64,000 nucleotides of DNA from Lentibacillus halodurans (GCF_900112045.1 NZ_FOJW01000002.1:284419-348418); one strand, 5' to 3'. Positions 1 to 8,855 are shown, counted from the stretch's first letter. The notes: generated from the letters alone by a model not told the origin. Translations and numbers: made by a program.

Positions 1-1
1 A

Positions 2-526
2 GGTGTTATCAAGGAATACGGAATGTCAGTCATTAAGGAAATGAAAGAACGATATTCTGGAACAAAGCTTCTAGCTGATATGAAAACATGTGATGCCGGT
101 AGACATGAAACACTTCAAGCGTTCGAAGCTGGAGCTGATTTGACAACTGTCATGGGGTTTTCGGCAGACCAAACAATAACGGATTCAATACAGGTTGCAA
201 ACGAGCATAACAAGCAAATCGTGGTAGATCTAATCGGTATTACATCAAAGCACCGTATATCAAAATTAAGGGATTTTGGCGTAGATGCTGTATCCATGCA
301 TATTGGCAAGGACATACAGGGTGAAGCATCACTGGATTATCTATCAAACTATCAGGCTGCTATAGAAGATTTTACCGTTTTTGTGGCTGGTGGAATTGAT
401 TCTGAACGTGTACAACATTTTTCAAAATTAAATCCTGATGTATACATTGTAGGAAGCTTTATCACAGGGTCATCAAATCCAAAAGAGTCGGCGAGAATCA
501 TGCGGGAGGCGGTTCGAAAGCCATGA
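2..526 (+). CDS. hxlA: 3-hexulose-6-phosphate synthase family protein (5' end outside window)
   Basis: Orotidine-decarboxylase-superfamily aldolase/decarboxylase. The reading frame is open to the left edge (codons G-V-I-K-E-Y-G precede the first ATG at 23, as in the TPLIKEYG region of this family), so about 30-40 N-terminal residues lie outside the window. The metal-binding motif ADMKTCDAG is near visible residue 25, followed by HIGKDIQG and the phosphate-binding VAGGI and IVGSFIT. HPS joins formaldehyde to ribulose 5-phosphate; the paralogue UlaD/SgbH decarboxylates 3-keto-L-gulonate 6-phosphate. The next gene is a true 6-phospho-3-hexuloisomerase and overlaps by 4 bp, which favours HPS. The surrounding sugar-acid genes leave a role in pentose/hexulose phosphate interconversion open. 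Confidence 0.85.
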   Translation, partial: GVIKEYGMSVIKEMKERYSGTKLLADMKTCDAGRHETLQAFEAGADLTTVMGFSADQTITDSIQVANEHNKQIVVDLIGITSKHRISKLRDFGVDAVSMHIGKDIQGEASLDYLSNYQAAIEDFTVFVAGGIDSERVQHFSKLNPDVYIVGSFITGSSNPKESARIMREAVRKP

Positions 527-1074
527 AGAAAATTCATTTGAAAATTCTTGAAGAGCTTAAACACGTTGGAGAACAGCTGGAAAATGCAAAAATTGAATCT
601 TTTTCAAGTAAAGTTAATCAAGCAAATCGGATTTTTGTTGCAGGAGAAGGTCGCTCAGGACTAATGGGGAAGACATTTGCCATGCGGTTATTGCATGCTG
701 GCTATAATGTCTTCGTAAAAGGGGAAACAATCACACCCAGCATTCAAGAAGGCGATGTGCTGGTTGCCATTAGCGGATCTGGTAATACGGCTTCAATAAG
801 ATCAAACGCAAAACAAGCCAAAAATTCCGGGGCAGGTATATTACTAGTCACGACTGCTGAAAATTCTGATTTAGGGCGATTAGCAGATGAAATGATTCGA
901 ATACCTGCTGCAACAAAATATAGACGCCATGAAGAGTTACCGACGATACAGCCGATGGGAAATCAATTTGATCAAAGTGTTCATATTTTACTGGATGCGA
1001 TTGTCATTGCATTAACGCAAAGTCGAGAAAACATAAATGATTATATGAAGGAGCAGCACGATAATCTTGACTAG
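523..1074 (+). CDS. hxlB: 6-phospho-3-hexuloisomerase
   Basis: SIS-domain sugar isomerase of 183 residues, the usual size for HxlB. It interconverts 3-hexulose 6-phosphate and fructose 6-phosphate, the second step of the ribulose monophosphate route. Visible motifs are AGEGRSGLMGKTFAMRL near residue 40 (phosphate-binding SIS loop), ISGSGNT near residue 85 and IQPMGNQFDQS near residue 145, all typical of HxlB. The ATG overlaps the upstream stop (ATGA), so the pair is translationally coupled. It is followed 15 bp later by an AllD-like dehydrogenase and the TRAP transporter. No HxlR-type regulator is visible; it may lie to the left of the window. Confidence 0.9.
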   Translation: MKKIHLKILEELKHVGEQLENAKIESFSSKVNQANRIFVAGEGRSGLMGKTFAMRLLHAGYNVFVKGETITPSIQEGDVLVAISGSGNTASIRSNAKQAKNSGAGILLVTTAENSDLGRLADEMIRIPAATKYRRHEELPTIQPMGNQFDQSVHILLDAIVIALTQSRENINDYMKEQHDNLD

Positions 1075-1089
1075 AAAGGAAAGATAGCT

Positions 1090-2100
1090 ATGCCAGATGT
1101 TGTCGTACAAAAAGATGAACTTACATCACTCGTCATAAAAAAATTAACGGAAGCAAATGTAAGTGAAGAACATGCATCAGTGGTAGCAAAAGTTTTGGTT
1201 CATGCTGATTTAAGGGGCGTAAGCTCACATGGCGTTTTGCGAACAGAGCATTATGTTAAGCGAATGAACGAAGGCGGAATGAACCCAAATCCGGAATTCA
1301 AAGTTGAAGATCGAGGCAAAACTGCTGCCTTATTCGATGGCGACAATGGAATGGGCCATGTCATTACTAAGGAAGCAATGGATAAGGCTATCGATCTGGC
1401 GAAGAAAAATGGAATAGGTATGGTCGGGATCGTTAACAGCAGTCATTGTGGTGCACTATCCTACTTTGCTGAACAAGCTGCTAGAAAAGAAGTTGTCAGT
1501 ATGGTCATGACACAAACTGACAGTGCAGTTGTTCCTTTTGGCGGTTCCGAGCCTTACTTTGGTACAAATCCAGTAGCATATGGCTTCCCAGCTAATAATC
1601 GAAAACCAATTGTGCTGGACATGGCAACGAGTAATGCTGCACTGGGAAAGGTATTTCATGCGAGAGAAATGGGTGAATCGATCCCTGACAATTGGGGTGC
1701 TGATGCAAATGGAAGTCCAGTTACAGACCCTAATCTAGTAAAAAGCCTTTTACCCGTTGGTGGTCCAAAAGGGTACGGATTGGGTCTTACAGTTGATGTG
1801 CTTTCTGGCATCCTGACGGGCTCTGCATTCGGAAGAAATATCGCAACGATGTATGGTGACTATAACAATTACCGCCGCTTGGGCCATGTTATTTTAACGG
1901 TAGACCCTGGATTATTTACAGCAAAAGATGAATTTTTATTTAATATTGACCAAATGATTGAAGAACTGCACCAACTTGAACCTGCAGAAGGATTCAAATC
2001 AGTTATGGTACCAGGTGAACCTGAACAATTGAAAGAAGAAGAGCGTCGCATTAATGGCATACCTGTACCCGAAAGTATCTATGAATATTTAACTTTATAG
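1090..2100 (+). CDS. Ldh2/malate dehydrogenase family oxidoreductase, AllD-like
   Basis: NAD(P)-dependent 2-hydroxyacid dehydrogenase of the Ldh2/YlbC/AllD fold (336 residues, full length). The N-terminal HADLRGVSSHG motif, the central VPFGGSEPYFGTNP block and GPKGYGLGLTVDVLSGILTG are diagnostic of the family. From memory it resembles Escherichia coli ureidoglycolate dehydrogenase AllD more than malate dehydrogenase, including the SIPDNW segment. The family also contains 2,3-diketo-L-gulonate reductase YiaK, which in E. coli sits beside a TRAP transporter and a 3-keto-gulonate-phosphate decarboxylase, so a sugar-acid substrate fits the context better than ureidoglycolate. RBS GAAAGGAAAG precedes the ATG. 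Family is sure, substrate is not. Confidence 0.85.
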   Translation: MPDVVVQKDELTSLVIKKLTEANVSEEHASVVAKVLVHADLRGVSSHGVLRTEHYVKRMNEGGMNPNPEFKVEDRGKTAALFDGDNGMGHVITKEAMDKAIDLAKKNGIGMVGIVNSSHCGALSYFAEQAARKEVVSMVMTQTDSAVVPFGGSEPYFGTNPVAYGFPANNRKPIVLDMATSNAALGKVFHAREMGESIPDNWGADANGSPVTDPNLVKSLLPVGGPKGYGLGLTVDVLSGILTGSAFGRNIATMYGDYNNYRRLGHVILTVDPGLFTAKDEFLFNIDQMIEELHQLEPAEGFKSVMVPGEPEQLKEEERRINGIPVPESIYEYLTL

Positions 2101-2203
2101 AGGATGTTATTTTTATCACTTTAAGGGGGGATATGTTCAATTCATCATTTAGATTCATTCAACGAGATTGACTATAAATTATATTTTAGGGAGGAATAAG
2201 AAC

Positions 2204-3226
2204 ATGAAGAAGTTGATTGGTTTACTAATGGGTTTATCACTATTTTTTGTATTAGCAGCCTGTGGCGGAGATGATTCTGCCAGCGGAGACAGCAGTGACA
2301 ATGACAGTGGTAATGATGGTGAAACGATTACTTGGAAACTCGGTCATTTATCAAATGAGGATCACCAATGGCATAAAACTGCTGAAAAGTTTGCAGAATT
2401 AGTTAGTGAAAAAACTGACGGTAAACTGGAAATTGAAATCTATCCTAACGAAGAGTTAGGTAGCGAGACCGATATATTGAATGGAATTGAGGCAGGAACT
2501 GTTGACATGACAATCTCTGGTGAAACAATGCAAAACTGGGCGCCTGAAGCTGCATTAATGGCCACTCCATATGCATTTGAAAACGAAGAACATGTTAAAA
2601 GTGTTGTAGAAGGGGAAATTGGTACGGAAATTGAAAACGCAATCAAAGAAAAAGTCGGAGTGACACCACTTTATTATCATTTACGTGCACCACGTAACTT
2701 GACATCAAACGATCCAATTAAAACGCCGGCTGATTTAGAAGGATTTAAAATGCGTGTACCAAATGTGCCGTTATTCATGGATGCATGGTCAGAAGCAGGG
2801 GCAAGTCCACAAGTAATGGCCTTTAGTGAAGTATTCACAGGTTTGCAGCAAAGCGTTATTAACGGACAAGAAAACCCAGTTGATTTAATCCACAGTGCCA
2901 GTTTATACGAAGTACAGGATTATGTGAATAGAACGGAGCATGTACGTAGCTGGATTTACGTTGTAGTTGGCAACGAACAACTTAATTCTTTAAGTGAGGA
3001 TATGCAAGCTGCGGTTAAGGAAGCAGCAAAAGAAGCTCAAGCGTTTGGTATGGATCTTTATGAAACTGAAACTGCCGAATATGAACAAATGCTTAAAGAT
3101 GAGGGTATGGAATTTGTAGAAGTTGATCAGGATACATTCGCTGAAGCAATGAAACCTGCTGTTGAGAACAGTCTTTCTGAAGAACAACTGGAACTCTATG
3201 AGCGAATTATAGACGCAGCAGAATAA
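2204..3226 (+). CDS. TRAP transporter solute-binding lipoprotein, DctP family
   Basis: Extracytoplasmic substrate receptor of a TRAP transporter. The start is placed at 2204, behind a strong GGGAGGA site, because this gives a clean lipoprotein signal peptide (MKKL, hydrophobic core, lipobox LAAC); the in-frame ATG at 2168 would put twelve extra polar residues ahead of it. After a Ser/Gly/Asp-rich linker, the DctP fold shows WKLGHLSNEDHQWH, the YPNEELG segment and the binding-site block GFKMRVPNVPLF with its conserved arginine, as in receptors for uronates and other carboxylates. It is followed by both permease genes. A GC-rich hairpin just downstream may keep receptor mRNA above permease mRNA. 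Confidence 0.93.
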   Translation: MKKLIGLLMGLSLFFVLAACGGDDSASGDSSDNDSGNDGETITWKLGHLSNEDHQWHKTAEKFAELVSEKTDGKLEIEIYPNEELGSETDILNGIEAGTVDMTISGETMQNWAPEAALMATPYAFENEEHVKSVVEGEIGTEIENAIKEKVGVTPLYYHLRAPRNLTSNDPIKTPADLEGFKMRVPNVPLFMDAWSEAGASPQVMAFSEVFTGLQQSVINGQENPVDLIHSASLYEVQDYVNRTEHVRSWIYVVVGNEQLNSLSEDMQAAVKEAAKEAQAFGMDLYETETAEYEQMLKDEGMEFVEVDQDTFAEAMKPAVENSLSEEQLELYERIIDAAE

Positions 3227-3232
3227 TAGTGT

Positions 3233-3251
3233 GGGGCTATTTGAAAGCCCC
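3233..3251 (+). terminator. intra-operon hairpin between dctP and dctQ
   Basis: GGGGCT and AGCCCC form a 6-bp GC-rich stem with a short loop, directly after the receptor stop codon and 28 bp before the small permease. There is no T-tract, so it is more likely an mRNA-stabilising or partial attenuation structure than a full terminator. Confidence 0.5.
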
Positions 3252-3278
3252 CCTTAACTCTTTTATTGAGGTGAAGTC

Positions 3279-3764
3279 ATGAAAGCGTTGAAAATTCTTA
3301 GCGGAATACTGAAAATACTTACAGTTCTTACATTTTCTGCACTTATGATAGTGGTTCTGATTCAGATTATTGGCAGATTTACACCGTTCTCTTTCGTTTG
3401 GACTGAGGAATTAACGCGGTACTTATTCATTTATTCAGTAGCCTTTGGCGCTCCAGTGGCAATGGAAAAAAGAGAGTATATAACTGTGGATCTTCTTATT
3501 GGTTTTTTACCTGAAAAAGTAAGGAAGTATTATAACGCATTTATTTATTTTGTGCTGGGAGTCTTTGGCGCAATGCTAATTACACATGCGTACGATTTTG
3601 CCTTGTTAGGTGAGGGCCAAACTTCTGCCACACTTGAAATTGAGATGTTTTATGTGCATTTAAGTATGGTCATCACACTTATATTTGTATCCTTATACAG
3701 CTTTTTAAATATATATCATATGCTTAGAGATTCCATTAACGAAAGTGAAGAAGGTGTTGAGTAA
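3279..3764 (+). CDS. TRAP transporter small permease, DctQ family
   Basis: Small integral-membrane subunit (161 residues) with four predicted membrane segments, roughly residues 10-32, 45-62, 85-105 and 125-145. The family signature FVWTEELTRYLFIY is near residue 37 and is followed by the VAMEKREYITVDLL stretch. DctQ forms a complex with DctM and is required for sodium-coupled uptake delivered by DctP. ATG lies behind GAGGTG; the stop overlaps the DctM start by one base (TAATG), so the two permeases are coupled. Confidence 0.93.
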   Translation: MKALKILSGILKILTVLTFSALMIVVLIQIIGRFTPFSFVWTEELTRYLFIYSVAFGAPVAMEKREYITVDLLIGFLPEKVRKYYNAFIYFVLGVFGAMLITHAYDFALLGEGQTSATLEIEMFYVHLSMVITLIFVSLYSFLNIYHMLRDSINESEEGVE

Positions 3765-5038
3765 TGATGGCATTATTACTGTTTATATCATTTTTGGCAA
3801 TGATTTTTATTGGTGTGCCGATAGCTTTTAGTTTAGGGCTGTCTTCGCTATTATACCTTCTATTAGCTGATATATCCATGTCTATTGTACCCCAAAAATT
3901 ATTTGAAGGTATCAACTCTTTTACGCTGCTATGTATCCCTGGTTTTATTTTGGCAGGCAATCTCATGAATGCAGGTGGTATAACTGATCGAATTATAAAA
4001 TTTACCAAGGACGTTGTTGGACATATTCGTGGAGGACTGGGATTGGCGAATGTTGGTGCCTCTATGGGATTTGCTGGTATTACTGGAACGGCATTAGCTG
4101 ATACCGCAAGTTTAGGTGCAGTGTTGATACCATCTATGAAAAAGGAAGGGTATGATGCCTCATTCTCAGTTGCTGTTACATCATCATCTTCTACAATAGG
4201 TCCAATCATTCCGCCATCTCTACCTTTGATAATTTTAGGTACGCTGGCGACCGTTTCAATCGGTGATTTATTTATAGCTGGCATTATACCGGGAATTTTG
4301 CTGGGAGCCGGCTTAATGGTTGTCACCTACATTATTTCCATGAAGAGGAAATACCCAAAAGCAGAAAGACAGTCTATTTCAGTCGTTTTTAAGTCCTTTT
4401 GGGGTGCCTTTTGGGCATTAATGATGACGGTTATTATTTTATTTGGCATTCTGAGTGGGTATTTCACACCTACTGAAGCGTCAATCATTGCAGTAGTTTA
4501 TGCACTGATAGTTGGCTTGTTTATCTACCGTGATCTAAAAGTTGGTAAGTTACCCAAGATTATTATGGATTCTATGGTAACCGCTGCTGGGATTATGATT
4601 TTAGTAGGTTTTGCCAATCTGTTCGGATGGATACTTGTTAGTGAACAAATTCCACAGCTTATTGCTGATACCATTTTATCTATAACTGAGAACCCGATTT
4701 TTATAATACTATTAATAAATTTATTGCTGCTATTTGTTGGAACATTTATGGAAACAATTGCAGCAATCGTAATACTTTTCCCGGTACTTTTACCAATAGC
4801 AACACAAATAGGTATGGATCCAGTCCATTTCGGTGTAATGATGGTATTGAACCTAATGATTGGTTTATCAACACCACCTGTTGGTGTATGTTTATTCGTC
4901 GCATCCAGTATCGGTAAGGTATCAATCGGTCGAGCCTCGAAGGCGTTACTACCGTTTCTTGGCGTCAGTTTAGTTGTCTTATTACTGGTAGCCTTTATAC
5001 CAGAATTAACAATGTTTTTACCAAGTCTTTTGGATTAA
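3764..5038 (+). CDS. TRAP transporter large permease, DctM family
   Basis: The 424-residue, roughly 12-segment sodium-coupled permease that forms the transport path. Family landmarks are IPGFILAGNLMNAGGI near residue 55, GFAGITGTALADTASLG near residue 108, the SSSTIGPIIPPSLPLIILG re-entrant block near residue 140, and the second-repeat motifs GTFMETIA and GLSTPPVGVCLFV near residues 325 and 365. Together with DctP and DctQ it makes a complete TRAP system. Its position between an AllD-like dehydrogenase and an RspB-like dehydrogenase/UxuB/UxuA suggests import of a hexuronate or aldonate. Confidence 0.95.
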   Translation: MMALLLFISFLAMIFIGVPIAFSLGLSSLLYLLLADISMSIVPQKLFEGINSFTLLCIPGFILAGNLMNAGGITDRIIKFTKDVVGHIRGGLGLANVGASMGFAGITGTALADTASLGAVLIPSMKKEGYDASFSVAVTSSSSTIGPIIPPSLPLIILGTLATVSIGDLFIAGIIPGILLGAGLMVVTYIISMKRKYPKAERQSISVVFKSFWGAFWALMMTVIILFGILSGYFTPTEASIIAVVYALIVGLFIYRDLKVGKLPKIIMDSMVTAAGIMILVGFANLFGWILVSEQIPQLIADTILSITENPIFIILLINLLLLFVGTFMETIAAIVILFPVLLPIATQIGMDPVHFGVMMVLNLMIGLSTPPVGVCLFVASSIGKVSIGRASKALLPFLGVSLVVLLLVAFIPELTMFLPSLLD

Positions 5039-5050
5039 GGAGGAGTAAAT

Positions 5051-6067
5051 GTGAAAGCTTTACAAGTAGCTGAACCACATGATCTGCGTGTTGTTGAAGT
5101 GGAAGAGCCTAAAATAACAAGGTTTGATGAAGTGAAGATTCGCATGAAAGCAATGGGTATATGTGGGTCCGATATGCATATATTGCACGGACAGAATCCA
5201 TTTGCTTCCTATCCTCGTATTATCGGCCATGAAGTGTCGGGGGAGATTGTTGAGGCAGGAGAATCTGTATCCGAGTTAAATGTTGGTGATAAGGTTGTAA
5301 TTGAACCAATGACATCATGTGGTGAATGCTACGCATGCAAACAGGGCCGTCCAAATGTTTGTGAGCATGTAGAAGTTTATGGTGTGCATAGAGATGGCGG
5401 AGGTCGTGAATATACAATTATGCCAAAGAATCTGGTACACCGTGTAGATGATTCACTGGAATGGTCAGTAATTGCCTTAATCGAACCTTTTACGATTGGT
5501 GCACAAGCGGCGTATCGCGGACAAATCCGGAATGGTGATATGGTGTATATTACGGGTGCCGGACCAATTGGATTATGCTGCTTGAAAATAGCTCTAAATG
5601 CAGGGGCAAAAGTTGCCATTTCTGATTTTAATCAGGAACGGTTGGAATTTGCCCGTAGTTGGGGAGCTGAACTGCCCATTAACCCGCAAAGCCAAAATGT
5701 CAGTGAAAAAATTTCTGAGTGGACTAATGGGATGGGTGCTAATGTGGTCATTGATGCTGTCGGAACACCAACAACAGCTGAACAAGCTATAGATGTTACG
5801 TCAGTAGCTGCGAGAGTGGTTTTACTTGGATTCCACGTTGAGTTTTCCCGAATTGCACAAGTAAATATCACGAAAAAAGAATTAACAATCTGTGGTTCAA
5901 GATTACAGACTCACCGTTTTCCTAAAGTTGTTGAATTGTTTAATTCTAGTGATTTTGATGTGAAAGATTTGATCAGTCACCAATTTGCTTTAGAAGATGC
6001 TGAAGAAGCTATTAAATTAATGGAAGAAATGCCATCCGGGGTTCGCAAAGTAATAATCAACCTTTAA
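5051..6067 (+). CDS. zinc-dependent sugar-acid dehydrogenase, RspB/LgoD-like
   Basis: Medium-chain zinc dehydrogenase of 338 residues starting at GTG behind AAGGAGGAG. The GroES-like half carries the catalytic zinc ligands in MGICGSDMH and GHEVSG, and the structural zinc loop C-x2-C-x2-C-x7-C around residues 91-105. The Rossmann motif GAGPIGL is near residue 170. The whole protein aligns by eye with E. coli RspB and the L-galactonate 5-dehydrogenase LgoD, including the IEPFTI segment. In this cluster it probably oxidises an aldonate (for example L-galactonate or L-gulonate) to the keto-uronate that the next gene, UxuB-like, reduces. The substrate is an inference. Confidence 0.85.
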   Translation: MKALQVAEPHDLRVVEVEEPKITRFDEVKIRMKAMGICGSDMHILHGQNPFASYPRIIGHEVSGEIVEAGESVSELNVGDKVVIEPMTSCGECYACKQGRPNVCEHVEVYGVHRDGGGREYTIMPKNLVHRVDDSLEWSVIALIEPFTIGAQAAYRGQIRNGDMVYITGAGPIGLCCLKIALNAGAKVAISDFNQERLEFARSWGAELPINPQSQNVSEKISEWTNGMGANVVIDAVGTPTTAEQAIDVTSVAARVVLLGFHVEFSRIAQVNITKKELTICGSRLQTHRFPKVVELFNSSDFDVKDLISHQFALEDAEEAIKLMEEMPSGVRKVIINL

Positions 6068-6099
6068 AAAAAATATATAGATAAATGGAGGTTATTTTG

Positions 6100-6870
6100 A
6101 TGAATGATATGTTTAATTTGCAGGGTAAACTAGCAGTTGTTATGGGAGGAACAAGTACACTTGGTTCCACAATGGCACTAGGCTTAGCTCAAAGTGGTGC
6201 TGACATTGTTTTAACGGGGCGAAATGAGGAAAAAGCGAGTTTTATATTAGAGGAAATTAGGCAAAACGGTGTAAGTGCAAATTTTATCAAAACCGATGTA
6301 CGGGATAACGATTCTATTAAAAATGCAGCTGATGTCATTGATAAAGAATTCGGTGGATGGGATATTTTGATTAATTCTGCTGGTGTTAATAGCTCAACAC
6401 CTTTCTTTGATATTGACAAGGATGAGTGGGACAGTATTATGGATGTAAACTTAAAATCTGTAATGTTTACCTGTCAGGAATTTGCGCGAAAAAATAAAGT
6501 AAGAGAACGTGGAGGCAGTGTCATCAACATTTCTTCTGTTTCATCCATTAAACCACTTACAAAGGTGGTAACATATTCAGCCTCTAAAGCTGGAATTAAT
6601 AGTATTACAGAATTTATGGCCCAAGAACTTGCTTCGGATAATATAAGAGTGAATGCTATTATTCCGGGTTTCTTCCCGGCAGAGCAAAATCGTAAAATCC
6701 TTACCGAAGATCGTGTGAAGGCCATTATGGACCATACACCGATGAAACGATTTGGGAGTCCGGAAGAACTGCAAGGAGCTGTCATTTGGTTGGCGTCCGA
6801 AAAAGCTGCCGGATTTGTTACCGGATCAATGGTAACTGTAGATGGTGGATTTGGTGCAACCAAGATCTAG
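6100..6870 (+). CDS. uxuB: D-mannonate oxidoreductase (fructuronate reductase), SDR type
   Basis: Short-chain dehydrogenase that reduces D-fructuronate to D-mannonate with NADH. The start is set at 6100 because the ATG at 6085 lies inside the GGAGG ribosome-binding site of the later one. Motifs are GGTSTLG (cofactor loop, near residue 15), NSAGVNSS, the catalytic serine in NISSVSS and YSASK near residue 158. GFFPAEQNRKIL near residue 190 is characteristic of the Gram-positive SDR-type UxuB/YjmF group. Eda and UxuA follow immediately, which supports the assignment. It is not the larger MtlD-type UxuB of enterobacteria. Confidence 0.85.
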   Translation: MNDMFNLQGKLAVVMGGTSTLGSTMALGLAQSGADIVLTGRNEEKASFILEEIRQNGVSANFIKTDVRDNDSIKNAADVIDKEFGGWDILINSAGVNSSTPFFDIDKDEWDSIMDVNLKSVMFTCQEFARKNKVRERGGSVINISSVSSIKPLTKVVTYSASKAGINSITEFMAQELASDNIRVNAIIPGFFPAEQNRKILTEDRVKAIMDHTPMKRFGSPEELQGAVIWLASEKAAGFVTGSMVTVDGGFGATKI

Positions 6871-6885
6871 CAGGGAGTGAAGGCT

Positions 6886-7509
6886 ATGCAAATAGTTGAT
6901 ACGTTACAAAAAATAAAAAAATCAAAAATAGTAGCTGTTATTCGTGCAGAGTCCAGCCAGGAAGCAATTGAATTCTCGGAAGCATGTATACGTGGCGGGA
7001 TAACAAGTATAGAGTTAACTTACACTATCCCCCAGGTGCAGGAAGCAATGATAACATTGTCAGAATGTTATCATGATTGTTTAATTGGAGCAGGAACTGT
7101 ATTGGACGTAACGACTGCAAGAATGGCAATGCAGGCTGGAGCTAAATACATTGTCAGTCCGGGGTTTGATAATCAAACGGCAGACCTTTGTAACCTTTAT
7201 CAAATTCCATATATACCCGGATGTATGACGGTTACAGAGATGATGACTGCACTGACATCAGGCTGTTCGATGATTAAATTATTCCCAGGCGGTGTGTTTG
7301 GACCGAAAGCAATAAAACAGTTCAAAGCGCCATTACCGCAGCTGTCTATTATGCCTACAGGCGGAGTAGACCTTAATAATATTGGTGATTGGTTTGATAA
7401 CGGAGCTGAAGTTGTTGGGGTAGGAGGCTCGTTAATTAAGGGAAGTATAGGCGATATTGAAAATAAATCCAGAGATTTTGTTGATAAAGTACGGAGGATA
7501 ACTATATGA
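6886..7509 (+). CDS. eda: 2-keto-3-deoxy-6-phosphogluconate aldolase
   Basis: Class I aldolase (KDPG/KHG family, 207 residues) that splits KDPG to pyruvate and glyceraldehyde 3-phosphate. Motifs: catalytic-glutamate region VAVIRAES near residue 17, SIELTYT near residue 45, GAGTVLD near residue 72, and the Schiff-base lysine in MIKLFPGG near residue 130, then PTGGVDLNN. The ATG at 6886 is preferred to the in-frame GTG at 6877 because the GTG overlaps the AGGGAG ribosome-binding site. The 3' end overlaps uxuA by 4 bp (ATGA). It needs a KDG kinase, which is not in this window. Confidence 0.93.
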   Translation: MQIVDTLQKIKKSKIVAVIRAESSQEAIEFSEACIRGGITSIELTYTIPQVQEAMITLSECYHDCLIGAGTVLDVTTARMAMQAGAKYIVSPGFDNQTADLCNLYQIPYIPGCMTVTEMMTALTSGCSMIKLFPGGVFGPKAIKQFKAPLPQLSIMPTGGVDLNNIGDWFDNGAEVVGVGGSLIKGSIGDIENKSRDFVDKVRRITI

Positions 7510-8588
7510 GAATGGTTTTAAGGTGGTTTGGTGAAGGAAATGACACAGTTGGGCTTGAACAAATAAAACAAATACCAGGGGTAGAAGGTGTTGCCTGGTC
7601 CCTTCATGATGTTCCTGCAGGTGAAGAATGGCCCGAGGAAAAGATAATAGAAGTTAAAAAACAAGTAGAGAAGAGCGGCCTAAATATTGATGTTGTTGAG
7701 AGTGTCAATGTCCATGAAGATATCAAGCTTGGAATGCCTTCACGTAAAAAGTATATCAGCAATTATATTAAAACAATTGAGAGACTCGCAAAGGCCGGTG
7801 TGAAAGTTATTTGTTATAATTTTATGCCGGTATTTGACTGGACACGTACAGAATTGTTTAAAAAAATGTATGATGGATCAACGGCGTTATTTTTTGAAAA
7901 TGAAAAGATTAAAGATATCGATCCTATGAAATTAGTGGAGATGATTTCTCGTAATTCATCGTATACCATGCCCGGTTGGGAGCCTGAGCGGCTTGAGCAC
8001 TTGTCTAAGCTATTTGAGCAATATAAACAGGTAACAGAGGAGGATCTTTGGGATAATCTTCAATATTTCCTTGAAAGAATTATTCCTGTAGCAAAAGAAA
8101 ATGACGTTAAGATGGCGATCCATCCTGATGATCCGCCTTGGTCTGTATTTGGTTTGCCTCGAATTATTACAAATAAGAAGAACATCCAAAGGTTTTTAAA
8201 TCTTGTTGACGACCCTTATAATGGCGTAACATTTTGCAGCGGTTCGCTCGGTGCCAATCCAGATAATGATGTTGCCGATATGGTACGTGAATTTTCTGAC
8301 CGAATTCATTTTGCTCATATTCGCAATGTAAAAACATATGATAATGGGGACTTTATCGAAACTTCACACCGCACACAGGATGGTTCTGTCGATATACATG
8401 ATGTCGTAAAAGGTTATCATGATACACAATTTTCGGGTTATACAAGGCCTGATCATGGCAGACATATTTGGGGAGAGAACAGCAGACCAGGATATGGATT
8501 ATATGACAGGGCAATGGGAGTTATGTATATTTGGGGATTATGGGACGCTTTTGAAAGAAGTAAAAGAAAACGTAGTAATGAAAGTTAG
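7506..8588 (+). CDS. uxuA: mannonate dehydratase
   Basis: UxuA, 360 residues, converts D-mannonate to 2-keto-3-deoxygluconate with Mn2+ or Fe2+. Family features include the N-terminal RWFGEGNDTVGLEQIKQIPG, the block SLHDVPAGEEWP, the metal-binding HPDDPPW near residue 205, FCSGSLGANP near residue 246, FAHIRNVK near residue 273 and PDHGRHIWGE near residue 315. It is the last gene of the cluster and is translationally coupled to eda. With UxuB and Eda it makes the mannonate-KDG branch of hexuronate breakdown. The 3' end is intact and is followed by a strong terminator. Confidence 0.95.
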   Translation: MRMVLRWFGEGNDTVGLEQIKQIPGVEGVAWSLHDVPAGEEWPEEKIIEVKKQVEKSGLNIDVVESVNVHEDIKLGMPSRKKYISNYIKTIERLAKAGVKVICYNFMPVFDWTRTELFKKMYDGSTALFFENEKIKDIDPMKLVEMISRNSSYTMPGWEPERLEHLSKLFEQYKQVTEEDLWDNLQYFLERIIPVAKENDVKMAIHPDDPPWSVFGLPRIITNKKNIQRFLNLVDDPYNGVTFCSGSLGANPDNDVADMVREFSDRIHFAHIRNVKTYDNGDFIETSHRTQDGSVDIHDVVKGYHDTQFSGYTRPDHGRHIWGENSRPGYGLYDRAMGVMYIWGLWDAFERSKRKRSNES

Positions 8589-8658
8589 TGAAGCCAGAGC
8601 TCATAACCAGTACAGTTGGTCATCAAAGGTAATAATCTAAGAAAATGACAGGGTAGAC

Positions 8659-8693
8659 AAAAAGACATCTTTGGCGACTAGGGATGTCTTTTT
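8659..8693 (+). terminator. rho-independent terminator of the sugar-acid cluster
   Basis: AAAAAGACATC and GATGTCTTTTT form an 11-bp stem with a 13-nt loop, ending in a T-tract, 70 bp after uxuA. Confidence 0.88.
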
Positions 8694-8855
8694 GCTTCAA
8701 AAGCGGAAATTATTCAACCAATATCCGCATTTAAAGGTAACAAGGGAGTTGCAGGCATTCAATGGTTTTCCGATCGCATTCATGAGAATAAAATCCAAGT
8801 ACAGATTTTATCGAAAGTTAATGTTCCAATTGGCTACGAATTGATGACCACTTGA
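8694..8855 (+). pseudogene. unidentified coding relic (C-terminal fragment)
   Basis: An open frame without a start runs to a TGA at 8853-8855 and reads like protein (...KGVAGIQWFSDRIHENK..., ...QILSKVNVPIGYE...). Its upstream part collides with the uxuA terminator, so the gene is truncated. I do not recognise the family. It could be chance. Confidence 0.3.

Noticed and set aside
6085..6099. Upstream ATG of the uxuB frame
   Set aside because: The ATG is part of the ATGGAGG ribosome-binding sequence of the start at 6100.
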